A program made the position numbers and the translations under genes. Of a DNA stretch of 64,000 bases, positions 34,661 through 43,398 are shown piece by piece. Source of the stretch: an uncultured Clostridium sp. GTDB lineage: Bacteria > Bacillota > Clostridia > Clostridiales > Clostridiaceae. A model generated the notes under the pieces. It ran no database searches and was not told the origin of the DNA. It worked only from the letters and a program-made list of their open reading frames with translations. The stretch is from assembly GCF_934754925.1 (NCBI RefSeq), contig NZ_CAKVJA010000008.1, positions 11,423 to 75,422 on the forward strand, read 5' to 3'. How positions within the stretch are numbered: the stretch's first letter is position 1; each line of letters begins with the position of its first letter.

Positions 34661-34933
34661 TCAGTAGCGTTCTGTAAAGGTACGTTCTTGAGGGAGTATT
34701 TCTATTTTCTTTTGATAAAGTTCATCAACTCTAATAAAGCGATTACCTTTTTTTATGTTTTTAATAAATTTTTCAATAGAATTTTCTTCACCCTGAACTT
34801 CCATTTCTACCATACCATTATCCATATTTCTAACCCAACCAGTTAAGTCTAATGTACGAGCATTCATTGTACAGAAAAATCTAAACCCAACGCCTTGTAC
34901 ACGACCATCAACAATTATATAGTATCTAATCAT
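34661..34933 (-). CDS. acyP: Acylphosphatase
   Basis: The 90-residue product has the acylphosphatase signature: YIIVDGRVQGVGFRFF at about 5-20 (catalytic Arg in GVGFR) and GWVRNMDNGMVEMEVQGEE at about 32-50 (catalytic Asn in VRNM). It hydrolyses acyl-phosphates such as carbamoyl and acetyl phosphate in the cytoplasm. Length is typical. SD AAGGAGGAAC before the ATG. Its 3' end faces the structured repeat region. Confidence 0.95.
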   Translation of the reverse strand: MIRYYIIVDGRVQGVGFRFFCTMNARTLDLTGWVRNMDNGMVEMEVQGEENSIEKFIKNIKKGNRFIRVDELYQKKIEILPQERTFTERY

Positions 34934-35040
34934 AAGTTCCTCCTTTTATAAAAAAATATATATTTAGAATTATATCACATATAAAAATAGTAAATACATC
35001 ATATAATGTTATTAATTAAATAATAAAGTTTGGGGGAAGT

Positions 35041-35457
35041 ATGGAAAAAACATTAGTATTAATTAAGCCTGATGCAGTAGAGCAAAATATAATTGGAAAG
35101 ATAATAAGCTTTTATGAAGATGCTGGATTAAAGGTTGTTGCATTAAGAATGGAAAAGGCAGAAAGAAAAGTAGCAGAAGAGCATTATAAAGAACATTACG
35201 GAAAGAGCTTTTATAATTCATTAATAGAATTTATTACAAGAAGTCCATTATGTGCATTAATATTAGAAGGAAAGGACTGTATTGATAAAGTTAGGAAGAT
35301 AAATGGATCTACCAATCCTAAGGAACAAAAAGAGGGTACTATAAGAAAAAAGTATGCTAAGGGAATCACGGAAAATTGTGTACATGCATCAGATTCTATT
35401 GAAAGTTCTGAAAGAGAAATAAAAATATGGTTTCCTAATTTAAATTATAAAAAATAA
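35041..35457 (+). CDS. ndk: Nucleoside diphosphate kinase
   Basis: Ndk transfers phosphate between nucleoside triphosphates and diphosphates through a phospho-His. The 138-residue product starts with MEKTLVLIKPDAVEQNIIGK and has the catalytic His in NCVHASDS at about residue 116. The usual NGST segment is present (INGSTNPKEQKEGTIRKKY). Length is normal. The SD is GGGGGAAG. Monocistronic between acyP and the potABCD operon, with a shared terminator downstream. Confidence 0.97.
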   Translation: MEKTLVLIKPDAVEQNIIGKIISFYEDAGLKVVALRMEKAERKVAEEHYKEHYGKSFYNSLIEFITRSPLCALILEGKDCIDKVRKINGSTNPKEQKEGTIRKKYAKGITENCVHASDSIESSEREIKIWFPNLNYKK

Positions 35458-35460
35458 AAA

Positions 35461-35502
35461 AATAATGCAGAAACTATTATTAAGTTTCTGCATTATTTTT
35501 TA
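35461..35502. terminator. Bidirectional terminator between ndk and potD
   Basis: AATAATGCAGAAACT (35461-35475) and AGTTTCTGCATTATT (35483-35497) form a perfect 15-bp stem between convergent genes; T runs lie on both strands. Confidence 0.92.
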
Positions 35503-36570
35503 TTGAGAAAGCACTTCTGTAAAAGCAGCTTCATATAGCTTTAATGTTTCAGGATCTAAATCTGTAAATAAAACACATTTTGATAATGTTTCTTCTGATG
35601 GATATGCAGCAGGATTATTTTTAGTTTCTTCATCAAGTAAATCATAAGCTGCAGTATTAGGTGTAGAGTATCCAATATAGTCTACATTTTCTTTAGCATT
35701 TTCAGGATCACATAAGAAGTTTATGAAAGCTTCAGCACCAGCTTTATTAGGTGCATCCTTTGGAATACATAATGCATCTACCCATTTATTAGATCCTTCT
35801 TCAGGTATAACGTATTTCATGTCAGGGTTTTCATTCATTATATAAATTGCATCACCAGACCAAACTGTAGCAAGCATTTTTTCGCCTGAAATCATATTAT
35901 CTTTAACTTCATCAACAACGTAAACTGGATTAGTTAATTTTCTTTGATTTAATAACTCTTCTTTAGCAGCCTCTATTTCACTAGGATTTGTAGAATTTAT
36001 AGAGTATCCAGCTTTTATTAAAGCAATAGCTAAAGAATCTCTAAGAGAGTTAAACATATAAACTTCATCCTTATATTTAGAATCCCAAAGTATATCCCAG
36101 CTAGTTACAGGTTCTGTAATTCTTGAACTATCATAAATTATACCTATAGTTCCCCACATATAAGGTACAGAATATTCATTACTAGGATCGTAAGATAAAT
36201 CTTTATAATTTTCTCCTATATATTGATAATTAGGAATATTATTAAAGTCTATTTTTTCTAATAAATCTTCTTCAATCATTTTTTCAATCATATAATCAGA
36301 TGGTACAACTAGATCATAAGTGCCAGGATTAGTTTTAACTTTTTGATACATTATTTCGTTAGTATCATAAGTTGAATAGTTAACTTTTATTCCTGTTTCT
36401 TTTTCAAATTTTCTAATAAGAGCTTCATCAATATAATCACCAACGTTAAAGAAGTTTATTGTTCCATTTTCTCCAACATTACTGTTTCCGCAACCAACAA
36501 AAAGAGAAGTTGTTAATAAAGTTGATGCAATTAATGCTGATAATTTTTTAAATCTTTTCAATTTATTCAC
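35500..36570 (-). CDS. potD: Spermidine/putrescine ABC transporter, substrate-binding lipoprotein
   Basis: The 356-residue product has a lipoprotein signal (LIASTLLTTSLFVGCGNS, lipid Cys at about 27) and a type II periplasmic-binding fold starting INFFNVGDYIDEALIRKFEK. Polyamine-binding features such as LVVPSDYMIEKM and MLATVWSGDAIYI are seen. It captures spermidine or putrescine outside the membrane. It overlaps potC by 8 bases and closes the potABCD operon. Which polyamine it prefers cannot be read from sequence. Confidence 0.94.
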   Translation of the reverse strand: MNKLKRFKKLSALIASTLLTTSLFVGCGNSNVGENGTINFFNVGDYIDEALIRKFEKETGIKVNYSTYDTNEIMYQKVKTNPGTYDLVVPSDYMIEKMIEEDLLEKIDFNNIPNYQYIGENYKDLSYDPSNEYSVPYMWGTIGIIYDSSRITEPVTSWDILWDSKYKDEVYMFNSLRDSLAIALIKAGYSINSTNPSEIEAAKEELLNQRKLTNPVYVVDEVKDNMISGEKMLATVWSGDAIYIMNENPDMKYVIPEEGSNKWVDALCIPKDAPNKAGAEAFINFLCDPENAKENVDYIGYSTPNTAAYDLLDEETKNNPAAYPSEETLSKCVLFTDLDPETLKLYEAAFTEVLSQ

Positions 36571-37375
36571 CCCTTGAAGTAAATTCTTTTCTATTTACAA
36601 TTAATAATAAAATTAATACTGTTATAAACATTAAAGTAGATAATGCGTTAATTGAAGGGTTAATTCCCTTTCTAGCCATAGAGTAAATTTCAATAGAAAG
36701 ATTAGTTACTCCAGGACCTGTCGTAAAGAAACTAATTACAAAGTCATCAATTGACATTGTAAAAGCCATTAATAAACCAGCAACTATACCAGGCTTTATT
36801 TGAGGTAAAATTATTTTTCTCATAGCATATCCTGGTGTGGCACCTAAATCTAAGGCTGCTTCAGTTATATTAGAAGGTAATTGTTTTAATTTAGGCAATA
36901 CTGATAATACAACATATGGAATATTGAATGTAATATGAGCTAAAAGCATTGTAGTAAAGCCAAATTGGGCATTTATTCCTATTTTATTCAGTAAAGGAAA
37001 TAGGAATATAAATAAACTCATTATAGATATACCTGTAACAATATCAGGGTTTAATACAGGTAGATTATTTATATTTAATAAAGTTTTTTTAGGTAGTCCT
37101 TTCATTCTATGAATACCTATTGCTGCAAATGTACCTATTACTGTAGCAACGATAGATGAAATAACGGCTATTATTATTGTGTACTTTAATGCCTCCATTA
37201 TTCTGGCATTTTGGAAAAGTTGGGTATACCATCTTAAAGTAAAGCCACTCCATTTTCCCATTGATTTTGAATCATTAAAGGAGAATACCATTAAAGTAAC
37301 TATTGGTGTATAAAGAAATATAAAAATTAAAATTAAATAAAATCTTTTAATGAAAGATTCAAGTTTTCTTATCAT
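36563..37375 (-). CDS. potC: Spermidine/putrescine ABC transporter permease PotC
   Basis: The 270-residue inner-membrane permease has six hydrophobic segments. The EAA loop, which docks to the ATPase, reads EAALDLGATPGYAMRKIILP at about 171-190. It opens with LIFIFLYTPIVTLMVFSFND, typical of PotC/YdcV proteins. It overlaps potD by 8 bases and follows potB after a 14-base gap with the SD GGAGGT. Confidence 0.94.
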   Translation of the reverse strand: MIRKLESFIKRFYLILIFIFLYTPIVTLMVFSFNDSKSMGKWSGFTLRWYTQLFQNARIMEALKYTIIIAVISSIVATVIGTFAAIGIHRMKGLPKKTLLNINNLPVLNPDIVTGISIMSLFIFLFPLLNKIGINAQFGFTTMLLAHITFNIPYVVLSVLPKLKQLPSNITEAALDLGATPGYAMRKIILPQIKPGIVAGLLMAFTMSIDDFVISFFTTGPGVTNLSIEIYSMARKGINPSINALSTLMFITVLILLLIVNRKEFTSRGE

Positions 37376-37389
37376 AGTATACCTCCTGC

Positions 37390-38226
37390 TTATTTATCGT
37401 CTGTACCTTCAAATTTATTCATGAAGGCCATTGAAATTAATATTATTATCATCATAAATATTGCAATAGCAGAACCAAAATTCCAGTCGCCCATTGTTGT
37501 ATATTGTGTTTCAATTAAATTACCAAGTAACATATATTGACCGCCACCTAGTATTCTAGAAATAACAAATGTAGAAACAGCAGGCATAAATACCATTGTA
37601 ATTCCTGAAATAACACCAGGCATACTTAAAGGTATAATTATTTTAGTAAATATTTTCTTTCTATCTGCACCTAAATCTGCAGCAGCATTAATTAAATCTT
37701 TATCCATTTTTGTAAGAACAGTATATATAGGTAATATCATAAATGGTAAAAAGTTGTATATCATACCTAAAAGTACTGCAAAATCATTATAAAGAATATC
37801 AATACGAGAAAATCCTAAAGTAACTAGAAGGTTATTAATAAGTCCGTTTTTACCTAAGATAGGAAGCCAAGCATAAGTTCTAAGTAAGAAGTTCATCCAC
37901 ATTGGAACGATAAAAAGCATAATTAATACATTTCTTTTTCCTTCTCTCATTTTAGAAATTAAATATGCAACAGGATATCCAAGTATAAGACAGCCTATTG
38001 TAGCTTCAGCAGCTAAAAGCAAACTTCTCCAAAATACTTTTAGATAATTAGGATCAATTAATCTTTTAAAATTTTCAAGAGAAAAGCTATAGTTATCTCC
38101 AGATTTTATTGTAAAACTAAAGAAAACTACGATTAAAAGTGGAATAACAATAAAAAGAGCGCTCCAAATAATATAAGGTGATGCTGGGAGTAGACCTTGA
38201 TTATTTTTATTTTTCATTAGCTTCAA
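37390..38226 (-). CDS. potB: Spermidine/putrescine ABC transporter permease PotB
   Basis: The 278-residue permease has six hydrophobic segments and an EAA loop NAAADLGADRKKIFTKIIIP at about 184-203. Its opening LLPASPYIIWSALFIVIPLL is like other PotB proteins. Its start overlaps the end of potA by 20 bases, so the two are translationally coupled. It forms the heteromeric channel with PotC. Confidence 0.94.
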   Translation of the reverse strand: MKLMKNKNNQGLLPASPYIIWSALFIVIPLLIVVFFSFTIKSGDNYSFSLENFKRLIDPNYLKVFWRSLLLAAEATIGCLILGYPVAYLISKMREGKRNVLIMLFIVPMWMNFLLRTYAWLPILGKNGLINNLLVTLGFSRIDILYNDFAVLLGMIYNFLPFMILPIYTVLTKMDKDLINAAADLGADRKKIFTKIIIPLSMPGVISGITMVFMPAVSTFVISRILGGGQYMLLGNLIETQYTTMGDWNFGSAIAIFMMIIILISMAFMNKFEGTDDK

Positions 38227-39259
38227 CCTTTCTCATTATATGAATTGCCTCAGGATCTATTATTAATCCTACAGTATTACCAACACTTGCACTCTTTATA
38301 TTATGTACTATCCACTTATTATTTTCAGCTTCTACTTCTATTTCATAATGAACACCTTTAAAGGTTACTAAATTAACTTTTCCAGTTAACATTCCTTTAT
38401 CTGGAGTTGTAATTTCAATATCTTCTGGTCTTATTACAACGTCTATAGGTTCATTTTTAGTAAATCCACTATCTACACAAGAAAAAATATTATTAGAGAA
38501 TTTAACTTTGTAATCTTCTAACATAACTCCATTTAATATATTACTTTCTCCAATAAAGTCTGCAACAAAAGCATTAGCAGGCTCATTATATATATCTTCT
38601 GGTGAACCCATTTGTTGAATTTTTCCTTTGTTCATTACAACAATGGTATCTGACATTGTTAAGGCTTCTTCTTGGTCATGAGTTACAAATATAAATGTTA
38701 TTCCAAGTCTCTTTTGAATTTTCTTAAGTTCTAATTGCATTTCTTTTCTAAGTTTTAAATCTAATGCACCAAGTGGTTCATCAAGTAGAAGAACTTGTGG
38801 TTCATTTACTAATGCTCTAGCAATTGCAACTCTTTGTTGTTGCCCACCACTTAATGATTCAACAGATCTCTTTTCAAAGCCTTCAAGAGCAACCATTTTT
38901 AGCATTTCATGGACTTTTTTATCAATTTCTTCTTTAGGAAGTTTTTTTATCTTTAATCCAAATGCAATATTTTCATATATATTCATATGAGGAAATAATG
39001 CATACTTTTGGAACACTGTATTTAATTGTCTTTTATAAGGAGGTAAGTCAGATATATCATTTCCATCGAAGACCACTTTTCCACTATCAGCAGTTTCAAA
39101 TCCTGCTATTATTTTTAGAGTAGTTGTTTTACCACATCCACTAGGACCAAGTAAGGTTAAAAATTCATTTTTGCGTATATTTAATGAAAGGTTATCTAAA
39201 ACTGTATTATCACCATAGACTTTAGAAACACCTTGTATTTCGATAATATTTTGACTCAA
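38207..39259 (-). CDS. potA: Spermidine/putrescine ABC transporter ATPase PotA
   Basis: The 350-residue ATPase has Walker A LLGPSGCGKTTTLK at about 34-47, signature SLSGGQQQRVAIARAL at about 133-148, Walker B VLLLDEPLGALD and switch VTHDQEEAL. A C-terminal TOBE domain spans about 270-345. A TTG start at 39259 is chosen because AGAGGTG precedes it by 6 bases; an in-frame GTG at 39268 lies inside that SD. First gene of potABCD, about 90 bases after the XRE-cupin regulator. Confidence 0.93.
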   Translation of the reverse strand: MSQNIIEIQGVSKVYGDNTVLDNLSLNIRKNEFLTLLGPSGCGKTTTLKIIAGFETADSGKVVFDGNDISDLPPYKRQLNTVFQKYALFPHMNIYENIAFGLKIKKLPKEEIDKKVHEMLKMVALEGFEKRSVESLSGGQQQRVAIARALVNEPQVLLLDEPLGALDLKLRKEMQLELKKIQKRLGITFIFVTHDQEEALTMSDTIVVMNKGKIQQMGSPEDIYNEPANAFVADFIGESNILNGVMLEDYKVKFSNNIFSCVDSGFTKNEPIDVVIRPEDIEITTPDKGMLTGKVNLVTFKGVHYEIEVEAENNKWIVHNIKSASVGNTVGLIIDPEAIHIMRKVEANEK

Positions 39260-39349
39260 AAAAAACACCTCTTTCTTTAATATTAATACTTTCTATAGTT
39301 AGCCAATTGAGCAAGTTCTATTAGCTAAATTGAAAATTTAGAATATCAC

Positions 39350-39889
39350 TTAAAATGATGGTGGAGTAGAAATCCAAATAACTTTAGCTGGTGTCTTTCC
39401 ACTATTGCTTATATAATGATTTGATCTTGGTTTAAAATAAAAGCTTTCATTTTTTTTCACTTTATAAGATTTATCTCCAAGGTGTAAGGTTATTGTTCCC
39501 GATAGAACGTAGCCAAATTCTTCACCTTCATGGGGTTCTTCTTCTGTATATTTTCCACCAGGATCTAATGTTATCATTATAGGTTCCATTTCATTTTTTT
39601 GTGCATTTGGAACTAACCACATTAATTTATATTTTAAATCATGATTTTCGGTTTCAAACATATCTTCATATTTATAAGTTATTTTTTCATCCTTATCATC
39701 ACTAAAGAATTCTTTTAGGTTTGTCCCTAGTATTTCAAGAATATCTATTAGTGTAGCAATAGAAGGTGAAGTCAAATCATTTTCAACTTGAGATATAAAA
39801 CCTTTAGATAATTCACATCTATTAGCAAGTTCTTCTTGTGTTAGTCCTTTTTCAATTCTCATTCGTTTTATTTTGTCACCAATTTGCAC
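39350..39889 (-). CDS. XRE-cupin transcriptional regulator (PuuR-like)
   Basis: The 179-residue protein joins an XRE helix-turn-helix (residues 5-60: KIKRMRIEKGLTQEELANRC, then SKGFISQVENDLTSPSIATL) to a C-terminal cupin_2 domain (about 105-178: EEEPHEGEEFGYVLSGTITL, FYFKPRSNHYISNSG). This pairing is typical of regulators of polyamine uptake and use, and it lies directly upstream of potABCD on the same strand. The cupin part probably senses the small-molecule signal. The SD AAGGTGAAA precedes the ATG at 39889. Confidence 0.92.
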   Translation of the reverse strand: MQIGDKIKRMRIEKGLTQEELANRCELSKGFISQVENDLTSPSIATLIDILEILGTNLKEFFSDDKDEKITYKYEDMFETENHDLKYKLMWLVPNAQKNEMEPIMITLDPGGKYTEEEPHEGEEFGYVLSGTITLHLGDKSYKVKKNESFYFKPRSNHYISNSGKTPAKVIWISTPPSF

Positions 39890-39926
39890 AATTTCACCTT
39901 GCCTTTCAACTAGTCTAATAATAACT

Positions 39927-39958
39927 ATTACTAAACTAATGGTTTAAAATTACTAAAC
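39927..39958 (-). promoter_or_regulatory. Direct repeats upstream of the pot regulator
   Basis: ATTACTAAAC occurs at 39927-39936 and 39949-39958, 22 bases apart (two helical turns). On the coding strand the unit reads GTTTAGTAAT. This is a candidate operator for the XRE-cupin protein; binding is inference. Confidence 0.45.
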
Positions 39959-40402
39959 AAACAATGTTATTATATAGACTTGTAAGTAAAAAATCAATAT
40001 TTTTAAATAAAATATTTAAATAAAAATTCTCTATATAACCTTATAAATAAAGGGTTTGAAGAAAAAGCAATAAAAAAAGTTTAACATTTATACATTAAAA
40101 GTTTAGTATAGCTAAGAATGGTCTAAATTATAAAAAAAATAAGAACACCTAATTTAAAGGGTAATAGCAAAGTATATATATAAATTTTCTTATTACTTTA
40201 AAATAAAAATTTCTATATAAATTTATAATTGGTAAACAACAGAAAAAAATACATATAAAATTATTAAATATAAAATTATATAAATTTATTTTAAATATAA
40301 TTATAAAAACTATGAATCAGTAAAATTTAACGATTAAAATATTATTTTTAATATTAAGTTAAATAATAATTATTATGAATAGATAATGATTACACGAAGC
40401 TA
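39959..40402. other. Very AT-rich gap without genes
   Basis: About 440 bases between the pot regulator and the pflA promoter. No frame with an SD and no strong hairpin is seen. AAATAAAAATTCTCTATATAA near 40017 and a similar AAATAAAAATTTCTATATAA near 40201 form a loose direct repeat. I see nothing else in it. Confidence 0.5.
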
Positions 40403-40431
40403 TTAACAAATTTAAAATTACGGTGTATAAT
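40403..40431 (+). promoter_or_regulatory. Sigma-A promoter for pflA
   Basis: TTAACA (40403-40408), 17 bases, TATAAT (40426-40431). The leader to the ATG is about 105 bases and AT-rich. Confidence 0.7.
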
Positions 40432-40543
40432 AATCTTTGTTGGAAACATAAAAATAATTTTAAAAAAAATCTACCTTTATTTAATTATTCGATAAATTTA
40501 AAGAATATTTAACATAAACTTAGAACAATATGGAGGAGCAAAT

Positions 40544-41257
40544 ATGTTAAAAGGAACGATACATTCGATAGAAACAATGGGATTAGTAGATGGTCCTGGT
40601 ATTAGAGTTGTAGTATTTATGCAAGGATGTGCACTAAGATGCCAATATTGTCATAATCCAGACACATGGAGTGATAAGGGAGAAGAAGCATTAGAATTTA
40701 CTCCTGAAGAATTAGTAAATAAAATTGCTAGATTTAGAAGTTACTTTGAAAGATCTGGAGGGGGAGTTACTTTCTCAGGTGGTGACCCATTAAGACAACC
40801 AGAATTTTTAAAAGAATGCTTAAGACTTTGTAAGGAAAAGGGAATACATACTACATTAGATACATCTGGAGTAGGTTTTGGAAATTATGAAGAAATATTA
40901 AAATATACAGATTTAGTTCTTTTTGATGTTAAACATCTTACAGCAGAAGGATATAAAGAAATGACAGGAATAAAAATAGATGAAAGTTTAAAGTTCTTAG
41001 AAGCATGTAAGAAGTGTGATACAAAAATATGGATAAGACAAGTTGTGGTTCCAGGAATGACAGATAGTGAAGAGTATATAACTTCATTAGGAGAATTTAT
41101 TAAATCTCTAAATAATGTTGAAAAAGTAGAATTACTTCCATATCATTTACTTGGTGTAAATAAATATGAGAATATGGGAATAAAATATAGATTAGATGGT
41201 GTTCCTGCAATGGACAAGGATCAATGTAAAGAGTTATATAAATTGCTTAATTTATAA
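40544..41257 (+). CDS. pflA: Pyruvate formate-lyase activating enzyme
   Basis: This radical SAM enzyme installs the glycyl radical on pyruvate formate-lyase under anaerobic conditions. The 237-residue product has the MLKGTIHSIETMGLVDGPGI opening, the 4Fe-4S motif CALRCQYC (Cx3Cx2C) at about 29-36 and GGGVTFSGGDPLRQP at about 72-86. Length matches PflA. The SD GGAGG precedes the ATG. Its partner pflB is not in this window, so it is a separate transcript here. Confidence 0.95.
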   Translation: MLKGTIHSIETMGLVDGPGIRVVVFMQGCALRCQYCHNPDTWSDKGEEALEFTPEELVNKIARFRSYFERSGGGVTFSGGDPLRQPEFLKECLRLCKEKGIHTTLDTSGVGFGNYEEILKYTDLVLFDVKHLTAEGYKEMTGIKIDESLKFLEACKKCDTKIWIRQVVVPGMTDSEEYITSLGEFIKSLNNVEKVELLPYHLLGVNKYENMGIKYRLDGVPAMDKDQCKELYKLLNL

Positions 41258-41260
41258 AAT

Positions 41261-41304
41261 AAAAATAGTAGTAAACTTTATAAATAGTTTACTACTATTT
41301 TTAT
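41261..41304. terminator. Bidirectional terminator between pflA and the exonuclease gene
   Basis: AAAAATAGTAGTAAACT (41261-41277) and AGTTTACTACTATTTTT (41286-41302) form a perfect 17-bp stem between convergent genes. Confidence 0.9.
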
Positions 41305-41313
41305 TAGTTCAAA

Positions 41314-41940
41314 TTAAAGTTGACTTGAGAAAAAACCTGGTTTTATTAATTTCTTTTTCATACCTTCAATAACTAAAAGATAAACAGCTGCAGTATCAAA
41401 TCTAGCATCATGATAATTTCCACTACCTTGGAATAATTCATTAGCTTTTTTAGCAATAGCATCATCAGTAATTCCTAAATATTCAATTGTTTCAGAAAGT
41501 TTTGGGTTTTTTATTCCGTTACCATTTGGAGAAGGAATTTTACATATATTTTTATAATATGCCATAGTACAGAATGTTTTTTTAGGTTCCCAAGTTGAAT
41601 CTATCATTCCAGCTTCATATAAAGAATTAACTTCATGCTTTAAAAATTTAACATCAAATTGAACATTATGCCCAATAACAAAATCGGCATCAAAAAAATC
41701 ACCCATAAAATCTTGAATTTGTTCTAAAAACTCTAAACCATTAGATAATTCATAAAGTTTTTCAAGAGAGAATCCATGAACTTCTTGAGCGGCAGGATCC
41801 ATTTCATCAACTGTAAAGAAGAAGTTTTTACCTATAGTTGTTTGTGGTTTTGTAGATGTATCTACAGTTATATAACTTAACTGGCATATATGACCAGGAC
41901 GTACACTAGTTGTTTCAGTATCGAAAAATAATAATTTCAT
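41314..41940 (-). CDS. DnaQ-like 3'-5' exonuclease
   Basis: The 208-residue product is a DEDDh exonuclease: ExoI FFDTETTS at about 5-12, ExoII VIGHNVQFDVKFL at about 88-100 and ExoIII HDARFDTAAVYLL at about 178-190. All four acidic ligands and the catalytic His are present. It resembles stand-alone epsilon-like nucleases rather than a polymerase domain. ATG 41940 is chosen: GGAGG lies 5 bases upstream, and an in-frame TTG four codons further up overlaps it. Possible roles are DNA repair or RNA turnover. Confidence 0.9.
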   Translation of the reverse strand: MKLLFFDTETTSVRPGHICQLSYITVDTSTKPQTTIGKNFFFTVDEMDPAAQEVHGFSLEKLYELSNGLEFLEQIQDFMGDFFDADFVIGHNVQFDVKFLKHEVNSLYEAGMIDSTWEPKKTFCTMAYYKNICKIPSPNGNGIKNPKLSETIEYLGITDDAIAKKANELFQGSGNYHDARFDTAAVYLLVIEGMKKKLIKPGFFSSQL

Positions 41941-42013
41941 CTTTACCTCCAAAAATTTAATTTATTCATTTTATCATATCATAACTTATGTTAATAAACA
42001 AATTAATAATAAT

Positions 42014-42058
42014 AAAATCACCTTTATATAGTACTAATATAAAGGTGATTTTTTTTAT
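42014..42058. terminator. Terminator after the arginase gene
   Basis: AAAATCACCTTTATAT (42014-42029) and ATATAAAGGTGATTTT (42037-42052) form a perfect stem; it serves the minus-strand arginase gene and is near-symmetric. Confidence 0.9.
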
Positions 42059-42954
42059 TTTAATATTTTAGATATAAGTTTTAATAACTCTATACAAGTT
42101 TCTTTAGTTCTATTATTTTTATCTAAATCAGGATTATATTCTACAAAATCTATAGATCTTACCAAGCTTGTACCTAAGATAGATTCAAGTAATATTTTAC
42201 TTTCACCAAAAGATAGACCATCAGTAACTGGAGTTCCAGTGCCTGGAACATATTCAGGATCTAAACAATCTATATCATAAGAAAGGTGAATATTTTCTAT
42301 ATTCTTTTCTTTTATTATTGATAATAATTCATTCACGACCACGTCAGTTCCTTTAACATTTATATCTTCATTTGTCCAAACATTAATATTTAGCTCATCT
42401 ATTAAAGCGATTTCTCCTGCGTCTAAATCACGACAAGCAAGAATGAAAACATTCTCTGGTTTTATTTTGAAATCATCAAAGAAAATTGAAGTTAACTTTT
42501 TATATCCAATTCCCATTGATGCAGCCAAAGGCATTCCGTGAATATTTCCAGATGGTGAGGTCTCTTCAGTATTTATATCACCATGAGCATCTATCCAAAT
42601 TACAGCTAAATCATTTCCTAAAAATTTACTAGCACCAGCAATTGAGCCTAACGCTAATGAATGATCACCACCAACTATAAAAGGTAAAGTGTTATTTTCT
42701 AATGCGCTTAAAACTTTAACAGCTAGTCCATTATTTGCCGAAACAACTTGATCTAAATATTTTAATTTTGGGTTACTTAAAAATTTATGTTCAGCATTTG
42801 CTTTTTCAACTTCAATATCTCCTAAATCATAAACATTATGATTTTCTTCAAAAATATCTATAAGGTTGTTTTTTCTTAATTCTTCAGGTCCCTTTTCTAC
42901 ACCAGGTTTATCACAACCATAAAAAAGAGGCATTCCAATAATACTTATATCCAT
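42055..42954 (-). CDS. rocF: Arginase
   Basis: Arginase splits arginine into ornithine and urea with a dinuclear Mn centre. The 299-residue product has the three ureohydrolase signatures: GGDHSLALGS at about 95-104, WIDAHGDINT at about 119-128 and SYDIDCLDPEYVPGTGTPV at about 223-241. The opening DISIIGMPLFYGCDKPGVEKG is that of RocF rather than agmatinase. SD AGGTC precedes the ATG. With potABCD nearby this region may balance arginine, ornithine and polyamine pools, though that link is inference. Confidence 0.92.
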   Translation of the reverse strand: MDISIIGMPLFYGCDKPGVEKGPEELRKNNLIDIFEENHNVYDLGDIEVEKANAEHKFLSNPKLKYLDQVVSANNGLAVKVLSALENNTLPFIVGGDHSLALGSIAGASKFLGNDLAVIWIDAHGDINTEETSPSGNIHGMPLAASMGIGYKKLTSIFFDDFKIKPENVFILACRDLDAGEIALIDELNINVWTNEDINVKGTDVVVNELLSIIKEKNIENIHLSYDIDCLDPEYVPGTGTPVTDGLSFGESKILLESILGTSLVRSIDFVEYNPDLDKNNRTKETCIELLKLISKILK

Positions 42955-43187
42955 AAAAAGACCTCCATCAATTAACTAAATTTTGCACAATACTTATAAT
43001 AATACTTTAAATAATATAAGTAAATATTAAATTCCTTTTTATTTAATAAAATTTGTCAAAATATATGAATACCTTATTTATATTATATCCAAGATGACAA
43101 AAAAGATGTTTTATATTAAAGGAGAAAATGTATAAAATTAAAATTATTTGTTTAATAAAATCATAAAATAAGAATAAAATAAATATA
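42955..43187. other. AT-rich gap between divergent arginase and LCP genes, left part
   Basis: No substantial gene is seen. One tiny frame (43128-43166, 12 codons, AAAGGAG before its ATG) lies about 220 bases before the LCP gene and is too short to judge. The rest is promoter-like AT sequence. Confidence 0.4.
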
Positions 43188-43216
43188 TTGACATGGCAAA
43201 TTTATAATAATTATAT
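43188..43216 (+). promoter_or_regulatory. Promoter upstream of the LCP gene
   Basis: TTGACA (43188-43193), 17 bases, TTATAT (43211-43216). It leaves a leader of about 175 bases before the ATG at 43399, AT-rich without a clear structure. Confidence 0.6.
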
Positions 43217-43398
43217 GAAATTTTAACAAATTACAAAAATATTATTAAAAATTTAAAATTTACTGTAAAATGTGGTATTATTATATTTGGTAATTTATAA
43301 TTATAAAATTAAAATTACATAAACTATAATTAAAATAATAATGCATACATTTAACTTTTAATATTAAAAATTAATATTTTTGAAGGGATGGAACAGTA

